This document shows, piece after piece, positions 31,339 through 38,793 of a stretch of DNA of 39,912 bases (its first letter is position 1; every line of letters begins with the position of its first letter). The translations under genes were made by a program, and so were the position numbers. The stretch covers positions 1 to 39,912 of the forward strand of contig QMIW01000036.1 of NCBI GenBank assembly GCA_024434165.1, read 5' to 3'. This DNA is from Chloroflexota bacterium. GTDB taxonomy: Bacteria; Chloroflexota; Anaerolineae; Anaerolineales; Villigracilaceae. Under the pieces are notes generated by a model. It had not been told where the DNA came from. It ran no database searches and saw only the letters and a list, made by a program, of their open reading frames with translations.

Positions 31339-33246
31339 TTAAGGTACATAGTATTGAATGATCAACTTCGGACGAACGCCGGCCGCAGCGCTCCCGCTGA
31401 AGATTTTCAGATAATCGGCGCCGAAGTCGTTGTTGTCATCCTTGGTAAACCGCAGTCGGAACTGGGTTAAACCCAGTTTATTAACATACACGAATTCGTC
31501 CGGGGTGAACGAGCGCGTGTACCAGTTGCCGGGCTTGTTCTTACTGTACGTCAGGACGTTTTTTTTGCTCGCAGCAGACTTGAAATCCGCCGGCTGCAAA
31601 GCGGCTTTTCTGCTAAAGGCGCCCCTGCGAACATCCACCTGCAACTGACCGTGTGTATTGAACGGCAGGGTACCTACAAAACCGGAATATTTGAACTTAA
31701 GCACCACGCTTGTGATAACCGCGTTATCCGGTATGCCGGAAGTATCGAAGGACAAGATCGAAATATACTGACGGTTGGCGGCGTCATCGCCGACATACAA
31801 AAGGGATGAGCCTTTGTTCATGGTCTTGCCCATATTGGTGTTTTCGCCGCTTTCGAGGACCCAGCCATCCTGTGAAGCAATGGACTTGGTGACCGATGCA
31901 CTGCCCGGTGCGACGGTAACGGTTATCGGTCCAAACGAATTGTTTGTTTCAATGCTCTCCACATCCCCAAGGCAGGATGGATCCGCATATAAATACAACT
32001 TGTGGGTGCCGGCAGGCAAACCGGAGGGGATATCCACCGAGACCAGGCCGCCATCGGCGCTCCTGGGTGGAATACCGCCGAACAGGTTGGAAGGATAAAA
32101 ATCTCCCAGGTCGGCATCGTTGGGATCGGTGGAATACAAACAGCCCTCGGGGCTGATTTGGAGTCCCAGGAAGTGGTTCTCAAAGTAAACCGAGCGGTAA
32201 AAGGGAGGCATTTCTGCGCCGCCGCGATTCTCGACAAACACCTTGATCGCAAACGGCTCGTTCGCATCGGGATTTCCAGGAAGTGGGTTGCGGCTGGGCG
32301 TTGTATCCACCAGCTGATAGCCCGTAATCACCAAATCCGGTTTGGGCTGGATGGTGGTCGGGTCGGTGTCGGTATTATTCGTCGTGATGATCTCGCCGCC
32401 GCCGCTCACGCTCACAGAATTTGTGAGCAATTCCGGGGCATCCACTTCGATGTCCACCGTCAGGGTCAGGTCTGGATAGAATGCACCAGAAGCAAGGACA
32501 TCGCTTCGCGTACAGGTTAGACCCGCGCAGTTCCAGCCATCACCGCTGAGGGTTCCATTCGTCAAACCGGTTGGCAGAGTATCGGTCACGGTAACGGTAC
32601 CGCTTGTAGGTCCTCCCCCGTTGTTCTTCACCTTGATCGTATAGATTCTGTCCTGGGCGCCTTCGGCAAAGTCATAATAGACAGGGGGATTTATGCCATC
32701 GTCAATGACGATTGAATCTTCCACATGCGACTTGATGACGATCAGATCGGGAAGCTGGGTAATCGTCGTATTATCCGTGTCAATATTATTACTTTGATTC
32801 CCGGAAGGTTCCCCGCCGCCGGCGACGCCTGCCTCGGTAAGGGCAGTGTCAGCCGTATCGTCCGCCACATCCACCGTTAATGTAATAGCAGAGTAACTTT
32901 GGGTGCTTCCCAGCGCATCGCTGCGCGTACACTCCAAAGTGGCAAGCGTACAACTCCACCCTGTGCCGCTTAATGATTGGGGGGTCAATGCGGTGGGGTC
33001 GTAAATGATAATATTAACCGTCACCATACCGGTTGTATCCGTCGTGCCTTGATTCGTCACCGTAATCGTATAAGTGCCGGTGCCGCCTTCTACGAAACCG
33101 CCCGAATTTACAATGTCTATAATCAAATCCGGCCCGGGATCGGCTCGAACGGAATTGGTTGTACCCAACAGAAGCGCCAGTATTCCAAAAGTCAATAGTC
33201 GAAAGAATCGCAACCCGGGGCGCCGGGCGGTTGAATTCGGTTTCAT
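31339..33246 (-). CDS. secreted DUF11/CARDB/DNRLRE surface protein
   Basis: A 635-aa secreted protein. A signal peptide (basic RRPGLRFF, Leu-rich core, cleavage near VRA-DP at about 36) is followed by two DUF11-type beta-sandwich repeats (about 38-160 and 170-300) with the repeated pattern PDLI..., TYTITVTNQG, GWSC..., LTCTRSD and TVDV. A CARDB-like adhesion domain follows (about 305-445, KPDLVITGY, NRGGAE, THKLYLYAD, ETNNSFG). The C terminus (about 455-635) resembles a DNRLRE domain (YISILSFDTSGIPDNAVITSVVLKF, RPKLIIQYYV). No sorting signal or membrane anchor is seen, so attachment must be non-covalent. It has its own promoter and a terminator-like hairpin. It is a likely cell-surface or extracellular-matrix protein displayed along with the glycan. 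Confidence 0.83.
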   Translation of the reverse strand: MKPNSTARRPGLRFFRLLTFGILALLLGTTNSVRADPGPDLIIDIVNSGGFVEGGTGTYTITVTNQGTTDTTGMVTVNIIIYDPTALTPQSLSGTGWSCTLATLECTRSDALGSTQSYSAITLTVDVADDTADTALTEAGVAGGGEPSGNQSNNIDTDNTTITQLPDLIVIKSHVEDSIVIDDGINPPVYYDFAEGAQDRIYTIKVKNNGGGPTSGTVTVTDTLPTGLTNGTLSGDGWNCAGLTCTRSDVLASGAFYPDLTLTVDIEVDAPELLTNSVSVSGGGEIITTNNTDTDPTTIQPKPDLVITGYQLVDTTPSRNPLPGNPDANEPFAIKVFVENRGGAEMPPFYRSVYFENHFLGLQISPEGCLYSTDPNDADLGDFYPSNLFGGIPPRSADGGLVSVDIPSGLPAGTHKLYLYADPSCLGDVESIETNNSFGPITVTVAPGSASVTKSIASQDGWVLESGENTNMGKTMNKGSSLLYVGDDAANRQYISILSFDTSGIPDNAVITSVVLKFKYSGFVGTLPFNTHGQLQVDVRRGAFSRKAALQPADFKSAASKKNVLTYSKNKPGNWYTRSFTPDEFVYVNKLGLTQFRLRFTKDDNNDFGADYLKIFSGSAAAGVRPKLIIQYYVP

Positions 33247-33296
33247 GATTTACAAACCTTTCTATTCACGTTTTTCCAGAAGAAAACCTTTTATTC

Positions 33297-33324
33297 ATTA
33301 TAAAACAAAAAGCGCCCGTCACAA
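33297..33324 (-). promoter_or_regulatory. promoter of the DUF11 surface-protein gene
   Basis: Minus strand: -35 TTGTGA (33319-33324), 16-bp spacer, perfect -10 TATAAT (33297-33302). It starts a leader of about 45 nt that carries AAAGG 10 nt before the ATG at 33246. Confidence 0.6.
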
Positions 33325-33369
33325 ATTTTCTGTTTTGCAAGGGCAACGTTTCCGCGCCAGAAGGCGCTT
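33310..33369 (-). terminator. candidate terminator of the rml operon
   Basis: Minus strand: AAGCGCC (from 33369) can pair with GGCGCTT (ending 33310), followed by TTTGTTTTAT. The loop is long and contains a competing short stem, GCGCC-AGAA-GGCGC (33354-33367), which on the plus strand is followed by TTATCTTTTTT. It overlaps the DUF11 promoter. Confidence 0.35.
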
Positions 33370-33409
33370 ATCTTTTTTGCAAACTGATTCTTGTGAGTTC
33401 GGGTAGCGC

Positions 33410-34288
33410 TTACCTTCCCATCGCCAACCGCAAGGTTTCATCCCACATGGGCAGGCTTACACCAAAAACCTTTTCAAAACGCGAGCAATTCAGCGGTGTG
33501 ACAAGGGGCCGGCGGGCTGGGGACGGAAACTCAACCGTCAGGGCGGGCAGGATGCGCTTGACAATCTGCTCCTCCGGGTTGGGGTCCAGGTCCAACACTG
33601 CTTTCGTAAAGTCAAACCGTGAAACCGTCCCGGAACCGCCCACATGATACACCCCGCATCTCTCGCCGAAAAACCCTCGCAGGTCAGGTTGACTACGCGC
33701 AATCGTCATGGCGGACACCTCCGCCAGCATGCGCGCCCACGTCGGACTCCCGACCTGATCCGTAACGATTCTCATCGTCTCCTGCTTCCTCGCCCAGGAC
33801 AAAATCTTGGAGACGAATCCCCCGCCGCCCACGCTATACACCCAACTGGTGCGCAGGATGACGTGCACGCCTCCCGCCTGACCGATGGCTTTTTCGCCTT
33901 CCAATTTGCTTTGACCATACACATTGAGCGGATTCGGCGGGTCGTCCTCGGTGTAGGCGGAGCCCTTTTCCCCGTCAAAGACATAATCGGTCGAGTAGTG
34001 AACCAACACAGCATTCAGGGAACGAGCCGCCTCCGCCATGACCCCCGGAGCCCTGCCATTGACGAGCATGGCAAGGTCTGGCTCCTGCTCCGCCCGATCC
34101 ACCGCCGTATATGCCGAAGCGTTGACGATCAGGTCCGGCTGCGTTTCTTTGAGTATCCGTTCGAGCGATTTGAGGTTCGCAAGGTCCAACTCATCGGGAC
34201 CATAGGCAAACACGCGCCCCAGCGGGGCAAGCGTGCGGTGCAATTCCCAGCCGAGTTGACCGGTCTTTCCGAAAAGGAGAATTTTCAT
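33410..34288 (-). CDS. rmlD: dTDP-4-dehydrorhamnose reductase
   Basis: A 292-aa short-chain reductase catalysing the last step of dTDP-L-rhamnose synthesis, NAD(P)H reduction of the 4-keto group. Motifs: nucleotide-binding GKTGQLGWEL (7-16), YSTDYVFDG (catalytic Thr/Asp region), NVYGQSKLEGE with Tyr-X3-Lys, and RTSWVYS. Length fits the family (about 280-300). It is the last gene of the rmlCBAD operon, 32 nt after rmlA. No Shine-Dalgarno is obvious, so translation may depend on coupling. Confidence 0.93.
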   Translation of the reverse strand: MKILLFGKTGQLGWELHRTLAPLGRVFAYGPDELDLANLKSLERILKETQPDLIVNASAYTAVDRAEQEPDLAMLVNGRAPGVMAEAARSLNAVLVHYSTDYVFDGEKGSAYTEDDPPNPLNVYGQSKLEGEKAIGQAGGVHVILRTSWVYSVGGGGFVSKILSWARKQETMRIVTDQVGSPTWARMLAEVSAMTIARSQPDLRGFFGERCGVYHVGGSGTVSRFDFTKAVLDLDPNPEEQIVKRILPALTVEFPSPARRPLVTPLNCSRFEKVFGVSLPMWDETLRLAMGR

Positions 34289-34320
34289 AGCGGGTCGCGT
34301 GAAGCGGAATTGTCCGCCTG

Positions 34321-35193
34321 CTATTTGCCCCCGTTTGCAAGCCGCGCGAGGTAATTGCCGTAACTATTGCTGCCCAATTTCCGCACCAGCGCCTTCAATT
34401 GTTCCCGGTCTATGAAGCCGCGGCGGTAGGCAATCTCTTCGGGGGAGGAGATCATCAAGCCCTGGCGTTCTTCCACCGCCTGGACGAAATTTGCCGCCTG
34501 CAGCAACGATTCGTGCGTCCCGGCATCCAGCCAGGCAACGCCGCGCCCAAGCGGGATGACCTGCAGCTCTCCCATGTCCAGATAGATGCGGTTCAAATCC
34601 GTAATCTCGATCTCGCCGCGCGCCGAAGGCTTGAGCGATTTGGCAAACTCCACCACGCGTTCGTCGTAAAAATACAAGCCGGGGACGGCGTAGTTCGAGC
34701 GCGGCTGTTTGGGTTTTTCCTCCAGGCTGATCGCCCTGCCGCGCTCATCGAATTCGATTACGCCGTAGCGTTCGGGGTCGTGCACCGGATAGGCAAAGAC
34801 CAGCGCGCCGCGTTCGAGTGTTGCAGCGGTTTGGAGTTGTTCCGGCAATCCGTGCCCAAAGAAAATATTATCGCCCAGGATCAGGCAGGCGCGCTCGCCC
34901 GCGAGGAAGGTTTCGCCGACCAGGAACGCATCTGCCAGCCCGCGCGGCTCGGCTTGTTCGGCGTAGGAAAACTTCATGCCCCAATCCGAGCCGTCGCCCA
35001 ATAAACGCCGAAAGCCGGGCAGGTCTTCCGGCGAACTGATGACCAGAATATCGCGTATCCCAGCCAGCATCAGCATGGACAGGGGGTAATAGATCATCGG
35101 CTTGTCGTACACCGGCAGGATCTGCTTGCTGACCGCCAGCGTGAGGGGATACAAACGCGTTCCGCGTCCGCCTGCAAGGATAATTCCCTTCAT
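34321..35193 (-). CDS. rmlA: glucose-1-phosphate thymidylyltransferase
   Basis: A 290-aa nucleotidyltransferase that makes dTDP-glucose from dTTP and glucose-1-phosphate, the entry step to dTDP-rhamnose. It has the N-terminal [11 protein letters not shown] signature loop, the Lys in [29 protein letters not shown] and [29 protein letters not shown] and [11 protein letters not shown], all conserved in RmlA. Length is typical. GGAG lies 9 nt before the ATG. It follows rmlB by 13 nt and precedes rmlD. Confidence 0.95.
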   Translation of the reverse strand: MKGIILAGGRGTRLYPLTLAVSKQILPVYDKPMIYYPLSMLMLAGIRDILVISSPEDLPGFRRLLGDGSDWGMKFSYAEQAEPRGLADAFLVGETFLAGERACLILGDNIFFGHGLPEQLQTAATLERGALVFAYPVHDPERYGVIEFDERGRAISLEEKPKQPRSNYAVPGLYFYDERVVEFAKSLKPSARGEIEITDLNRIYLDMGELQVIPLGRGVAWLDAGTHESLLQAANFVQAVEERQGLMISSPEEIAYRRGFIDREQLKALVRKLGSNSYGNYLARLANGGK

Positions 35194-35206
35194 TGCCTAT
35201 ACTCCG

Positions 35207-36280
35207 TTAACGTGATTTGTAATTCGCTTCCATCCAGCCCTGATACTCGTGCTTTTGGCGGATGGCGGTCACCCACTGCGGGTGGGAGAGATACCACTGG
35301 ACGGTGTCGAGCAGCCCCTGGGTCAGGGAATGACGCGGGCGCCAGCCCAGTTCCGTGCTGATCTTGTGCGTGTCCATGTCGTAGCGGCGGTCGTGACCGG
35401 GGCGGTCCGTTACAAACTGAATCAGGTTCCTGTGCGGCTTGTGGGGGGATTCGGGTTGGAGTTCGTCCAGTATGTCGCAGATGGTTTCGACGATGGTCAG
35501 GTTGGCGGGCTGGTTTTCGCCGCCGATGTTGTAGGTGGAACCGGGCGCGCCCTTTTTCAAGACGAGATGAATCGCTTCGCAATGGTCTTCCACGTGCAGC
35601 CAGTCGCGTATCTGTTGACCGTCGCCGTAGACGGGCAGGGGTTTGCCCTCGATGGCGTTCAGGATGATGACCGGGATGAGTTTTTCGGGGAACTGATAGG
35701 GTCCGTAGTTGTTGGAGCAATTGGTGATGGTATACGGCAGTTTATAGGTATGCCCATACGCGCGGACGAGATGGTCGCTCGACGCTTTCGAGGCGGCGTA
35801 AGGGGAATTTGGCGCGTAGGGCGTTTCTTCCGTCCAGGCGGGCTCGCCGGGAGCAAGCGACCCGAACACCTCGTCGGTGGAGACGTGATGAAAGCGGACA
35901 CTTTCCAGGGGCAAGCCCTTTTCCTGAAGCCAGAATTTGCGCGCCGCCTCGAGCAGGGTGAACGTGCCCAGAACGTTGGTCTCGATGAACTGGCGCGGAC
36001 CGAGGATGGAACGGTCTACGTGGGTTTCCGCGGCAAAGTGGACGATGGTATCCACCCGGCGTTCGCGCAGAAGTCCCTCCACGAATTCGGCATCGCAGAT
36101 ATTGCCTTGAACAAAGGAATAGCGCGGGTCGCCCGCAACGTCTTGAAGGTTATCCAGGTTTCCGGCGTAGGTCAGCGCATCGAGGTTGATGACGTTAACG
36201 TCCCGCTCGGCTCGCAGCAGGTAATGAATGAAATTCGAGCCGATAAACCCGGCTCCGCCCGTGACGAGAACATTTTTCAT
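35207..36280 (-). CDS. rmlB: dTDP-glucose 4,6-dehydratase
   Basis: A 357-aa extended short-chain dehydrogenase that converts dTDP-glucose to dTDP-4-keto-6-deoxyglucose using bound NAD. Motifs: VTGGAGFIGSNF (6-17), AAETHVDRSI, HVSTDEVFG (catalytic Thr-Asp-Glu), YAASKASSDHLVRAYG (Tyr-X3-Lys) and NCSNNYGPYQFPEKLIP. The start MKNVLVTGG is chosen because the Rossmann strand begins there; a 22-residue upstream extension in the same frame is unsupported. It lies 22 nt after rmlC and 13 nt before rmlA. Confidence 0.95.
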   Translation of the reverse strand: MKNVLVTGGAGFIGSNFIHYLLRAERDVNVINLDALTYAGNLDNLQDVAGDPRYSFVQGNICDAEFVEGLLRERRVDTIVHFAAETHVDRSILGPRQFIETNVLGTFTLLEAARKFWLQEKGLPLESVRFHHVSTDEVFGSLAPGEPAWTEETPYAPNSPYAASKASSDHLVRAYGHTYKLPYTITNCSNNYGPYQFPEKLIPVIILNAIEGKPLPVYGDGQQIRDWLHVEDHCEAIHLVLKKGAPGSTYNIGGENQPANLTIVETICDILDELQPESPHKPHRNLIQFVTDRPGHDRRYDMDTHKISTELGWRPRHSLTQGLLDTVQWYLSHPQWVTAIRQKHEYQGWMEANYKSR

Positions 36281-36302
36281 AAAATTTTCTATTTTCCTTC
36301 CA

Positions 36303-36851
36303 TCAATCGAATAAGTCGGCTTGCGCCAGGGGTTTTGCTCCGGCATCCTTCTGCGAAAGGATCGGGGGAACGCCGCTTTCGAGGGGCCATTCGATCCCGA
36401 TCTGCGGGTCGTTCCAGAGCAGGCTGCGGTCCCATTCGGGGGCGTAGTAATCGGTCACTTTGTAGGTGACCTCCGCCCGCTCACTCAGGACGTAGAAACC
36501 GTGCGCAAAGCCGGGGGGAATCCAGAACTGGAATTTGTTTTGAGCGGATAGGATTATACCAACCCACTGCCGGAAGGTTGGCGAACTGCGGCGGATATCC
36601 ACTGCCACGTCGAAAATTTCGCCGGCAATGGCGCGCACCAGTTTTCCCTGCGGCTGGCGGATCTGGTAGTGCAGTCCGCGCAGGACGCCTTTTTGCGAGG
36701 CGGAGTGATTCTCCTGCACGAATTTCTGCGCGATGCCCGCCTCGACGAACCGGCTCTCGCGGTAGGTTTCAAGGAAAAACCCGCGCGGGTCTTCGATAAT
36801 TTTGGGTTTTATGACCATGACTTCGGGAATTGGGGTGGAGACAAAGTCCAT
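36303..36851 (-). CDS. rmlC: dTDP-4-dehydrorhamnose 3,5-epimerase
   Basis: A 182-aa cupin epimerase acting at C3 and C5 of the keto-sugar. Motifs: DPRGFFLETYRESRF, QENHSASQKGVLRGLHYQ with the catalytic His, GEIFDVAVDIRRSSPTF, and WIPPGFAHGFYVLSE followed by VTYKVTDYY. Length is typical for RmlC (about 180-185). Start at 36851 gives this size; the longer frame to 36920 would run over the TATAAT promoter. GAGGAG lies 12 nt upstream. It is the first gene of rmlCBAD, which supplies dTDP-L-rhamnose for the rhamnosyltransferase-like enzymes of the locus. Confidence 0.93.
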   Translation of the reverse strand: MDFVSTPIPEVMVIKPKIIEDPRGFFLETYRESRFVEAGIAQKFVQENHSASQKGVLRGLHYQIRQPQGKLVRAIAGEIFDVAVDIRRSSPTFRQWVGIILSAQNKFQFWIPPGFAHGFYVLSERAEVTYKVTDYYAPEWDRSLLWNDPQIGIEWPLESGVPPILSQKDAGAKPLAQADLFD

Positions 36852-36893
36852 TTTGCGTTCGGGCTCCTCTTGCCGGTATCGAAAGGCGGTTGA

Positions 36894-36899
36894 ATTATA
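36894..36899 (-). promoter_or_regulatory. -10 box of the rmlCBAD operon
   Basis: A perfect TATAAT on the minus strand lies 42 nt upstream of the rmlC ATG. The -35 region is weak and falls inside a hairpin-forming palindrome (36913-36935: CCCTGC.CCG GTA CGG.GCAGGG). That palindrome could be an operator. Confidence 0.5.
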
Positions 36900-37070
36900 C
36901 CCAACGCGGAAACCCTGCACCGGTACGGCGCAGGGGGCAAATTACCTGACATGCTTTGCGTGCACGCCGTCTCACCTGCACCCACCGGCGAACGGCGGCG
37001 CAGGGAGCGTTTATGCTGCTCTCGGCATTCGGTCGAAGCCGGCATCCCAGATTTGGGAAGCCAAATGCGG

Positions 37071-37076
37071 TAAAAT
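37071..37076 (+). promoter_or_regulatory. candidate -10 box of tpx
   Basis: TAAAAT lies 71 nt before the tpx ATG in the divergent spacer between rmlC and tpx. No clear -35 is seen. The spacer 36852-37147 also holds GC-rich inverted repeats near 36913-36935 and 36978-37012 and nothing that looks coding. Confidence 0.3.
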
Positions 37077-37147
37077 CCCTGCCGCAAGGTAAGAGTCCCT
37101 TACTTTTCACAATCCATACCATACATTACTCACGGAGAGAGCAAACC

Positions 37148-37672
37148 ATGGTTACCACTCGTACGGACGTTTTTAAGATCGGAGAAAAATTCGTCACCCT
37201 GCTCGGCGACGAAGTCAAGGTGGGCGATATGGCTCCCGAATTCACCTCGGTTGTGGCAGGCTGGGCACAGGTCAACCCGCTGCAGGAATCGAAGGGAAAG
37301 GTGATCATCCTTTCGGCGGTGCCTTCGCTGGATACGGATGTCTGCGACCGTGAAACCCGCCGCTTCAATGAAGAAGCCGCCAAACTAAGCGACGATATCG
37401 TCATCTACACCGTCAGCACCGACTTCCCGATGGCACAGAAGCGCTGGTGCGGCGCGGCGGGCGTGGATAAGGTGAAGGTCGTTTCGGATGTGGTGGATGC
37501 CGAGTTCGGTTTGAAGTACGGCATCCTCATCAAGGAACGCCGCTACCTGCGCCGCTCGGTCTTTATCGTGGGGCGCGACGGCAGGCTGACCTACGTCAAC
37601 TATCTGCCCGCGCTGGGCGAGGAGCCGAATTACGACGAGGTCATCGCCGATGCGAAGAAAGCCGTCGGGTAG
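37148..37672 (+). CDS. tpx: thiol peroxidase (Tpx-type peroxiredoxin)
   Basis: A 174-aa atypical 2-Cys peroxiredoxin that reduces hydrogen and alkyl peroxides using thioredoxin. The peroxidatic Cys66 lies in PSLDTDVCDRET, with Thr63 as the family's TxxC residue, and the resolving Cys101 lies in QKRWCGAAG. This pair is the Tpx signature. GDMAPEF and the C-terminal DEVIADAKKAVG are also typical. GGAGAG lies 8 nt before the ATG; an upstream extension of the frame is rejected because it lacks a ribosome site and crosses the promoter region. It is monocistronic, closed by a strong terminator. It is cytoplasmic. Confidence 0.94.
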   Translation: MVTTRTDVFKIGEKFVTLLGDEVKVGDMAPEFTSVVAGWAQVNPLQESKGKVIILSAVPSLDTDVCDRETRRFNEEAAKLSDDIVIYTVSTDFPMAQKRWCGAAGVDKVKVVSDVVDAEFGLKYGILIKERRYLRRSVFIVGRDGRLTYVNYLPALGEEPNYDEVIADAKKAVG

Positions 37673-37720
37673 GCGGCAGCCCGGAAAAACAGAACCAGGT
37701 CCGGGTTCGGAAAGAAGCGA

Positions 37721-37752
37721 AAAACCGCCTCCGAGACGGGGGCGGTTTTGTT
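37721..37752 (+). terminator. Rho-independent terminator of tpx
   Basis: AAAACCGCC (37721-37729) pairs with GGCGGTTTT (37741-37749). The stem continues with TCCG/CGGG to a 3-nt AGA loop, 13 bp in all, and is followed by TTTTGTTAT. It lies 48 nt after the tpx stop. Confidence 0.85.
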
Positions 37753-37762
37753 ATCCTGATGT

Positions 37763-37768
37763 TACAAT
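37763..37768 (+). promoter_or_regulatory. -10 box TACAAT, 8 nt before the azlC start
   Basis: TACAAT ends 8 nt upstream of the azlC ATG, just after the tpx terminator. There is no Shine-Dalgarno between them. A leaderless message is likely, as for two other genes in the window. The -35 is weak. Confidence 0.45.
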
Positions 37769-37776
37769 CCGCCGCT

Positions 37777-38478
37777 ATGGATGAAGCGAAAAAAGAATTC
37801 TGGAACGGCGTGCGCGCCGAAATTCCGCTCCTGGTGGGCGTCTTTCCCTTTGGCATGATCTATGGGGCGCTGGCGCTGGAGGCGGGGCTTTCCGTGCTGG
37901 CATCGCAAATGATGTCTTCGATTGTGTTTGCGGGATCGTCGCAGTTCATCACAGCGCAGCTGATCCACGACGCCGCGCCTGGTTTTGTCATCGTCCTGAC
38001 GATTGCGGTGGTCAATTTGCGGCACATGCTGTACAGCGCGTCGCTTGCGCCGTATTTGAAAAATCTTTCGCCGAAGTGGAAGGTTCTGCTTTCGTATCTA
38101 TTGACCGATGAAGCCTACGCGCCGAGCATCCTCAAATACGAAGCCGAAGGCGCGAAGCCGTTCAGTCATTGGTTCCTGCTGGGAGCGGGGTTCTCGCTGT
38201 GGTTTACCTGGCAGGTAAGCACGGCGCTGGGCGTTTTCCTCGGCGCGGAAATTCCCGACGACCTGCCGCTCGATTTTGCGCTGCCGATCACGTTCATTGC
38301 GATGGTCGTGCCGGTCTTGAAAAAAACGCCGATGATCGCCGCCGCGTTGAGCGCGGGCGTTACGGCGCTGGCTGCGTATCACCTGCCGTTCAAACTTGGG
38401 TTGATTCTTGCGGCGTTTGTGGGCATCGCGGTCGGCACGGTTCTGGAGGGGTTCCAGTCCAAAAAGAGGACGTCATGA
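37777..38478 (+). CDS. azlC: AzlC-family branched-chain amino-acid exporter, large subunit
   Basis: A 233-aa membrane protein of the AzlC family, the large subunit of the LIV-E type exporter of leucine, isoleucine and valine. It has the conserved start FWNGVRAEIPLLVGVFPFGMIYG, then SSIVFAGSSQFITAQLI and VNLRHMLYSASLAPYL, and about seven membrane helices. The start at 37777 gives the typical N terminus; a 6-residue extension is possible but would cover the TACAAT box. It overlaps azlD by four bases (ATGA), so the two subunits are translationally coupled. Confidence 0.9.
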   Translation: MDEAKKEFWNGVRAEIPLLVGVFPFGMIYGALALEAGLSVLASQMMSSIVFAGSSQFITAQLIHDAAPGFVIVLTIAVVNLRHMLYSASLAPYLKNLSPKWKVLLSYLLTDEAYAPSILKYEAEGAKPFSHWFLLGAGFSLWFTWQVSTALGVFLGAEIPDDLPLDFALPITFIAMVVPVLKKTPMIAAALSAGVTALAAYHLPFKLGLILAAFVGIAVGTVLEGFQSKKRTS

Positions 38479-38792
38479 ACATCTGGCTGGTCATGCTCGC
38501 CGGCGGTCTTATCACGTTTGGGATTCGCTTCTCGCTGATCTATTTGCTCGCAGAGGGCAGGTTCGAGATGCCGGAAACGATGCGCCGCGCGCTGCATTAC
38601 GTGCCGCCGGCGGTGCTTTCCGCCATCATCGTCCCCGAACTGCTCCTGCACGAAGGCAGCCTGAATCTGGCATTCACCAACACGCGGCTGATCGCCGGTG
38701 CGGCTGCCATCGCCGCCGCGTGGATTTCGAGAAATACGCTGGTCACCATTCTGGTGGGAATGGCGGCGCTGCTGCTCCTGCAATGGCTGTGA
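38475..38792 (+). CDS. azlD: AzlD-family branched-chain amino-acid exporter, small subunit
   Basis: A 105-aa membrane protein with about four helices, the small partner of AzlC. It shows the family features ITFGIRFSLIYLL, MRRALHYVPPAVLSAIIVPELL and the C-terminal ISRNTLVTILVGMAALLLLQ. Its ATG lies within the azlC stop (ATGA). Together the two form the exporter that removes excess branched-chain amino acids. It ends 1 nt before the convergent GGDEF gene, so the two 3' ends are back to back with no terminator space. Confidence 0.9.
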   Translation: MNIWLVMLAGGLITFGIRFSLIYLLAEGRFEMPETMRRALHYVPPAVLSAIIVPELLLHEGSLNLAFTNTRLIAGAAAIAAAWISRNTLVTILVGMAALLLLQWL

Positions 38793-38793
38793 A

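Noticed and set aside
35249-36469. A 406-aa plus-strand open frame across rmlB and rmlC
   Set aside because: Antisense to two certain enzymes and spans their gene boundary.
36956-37147. An N-terminal extension of Tpx
   Set aside because: The extension translates GC-rich spacer and promoter sequence; ATG at 37148 has a ribosome site and gives the family's normal length.
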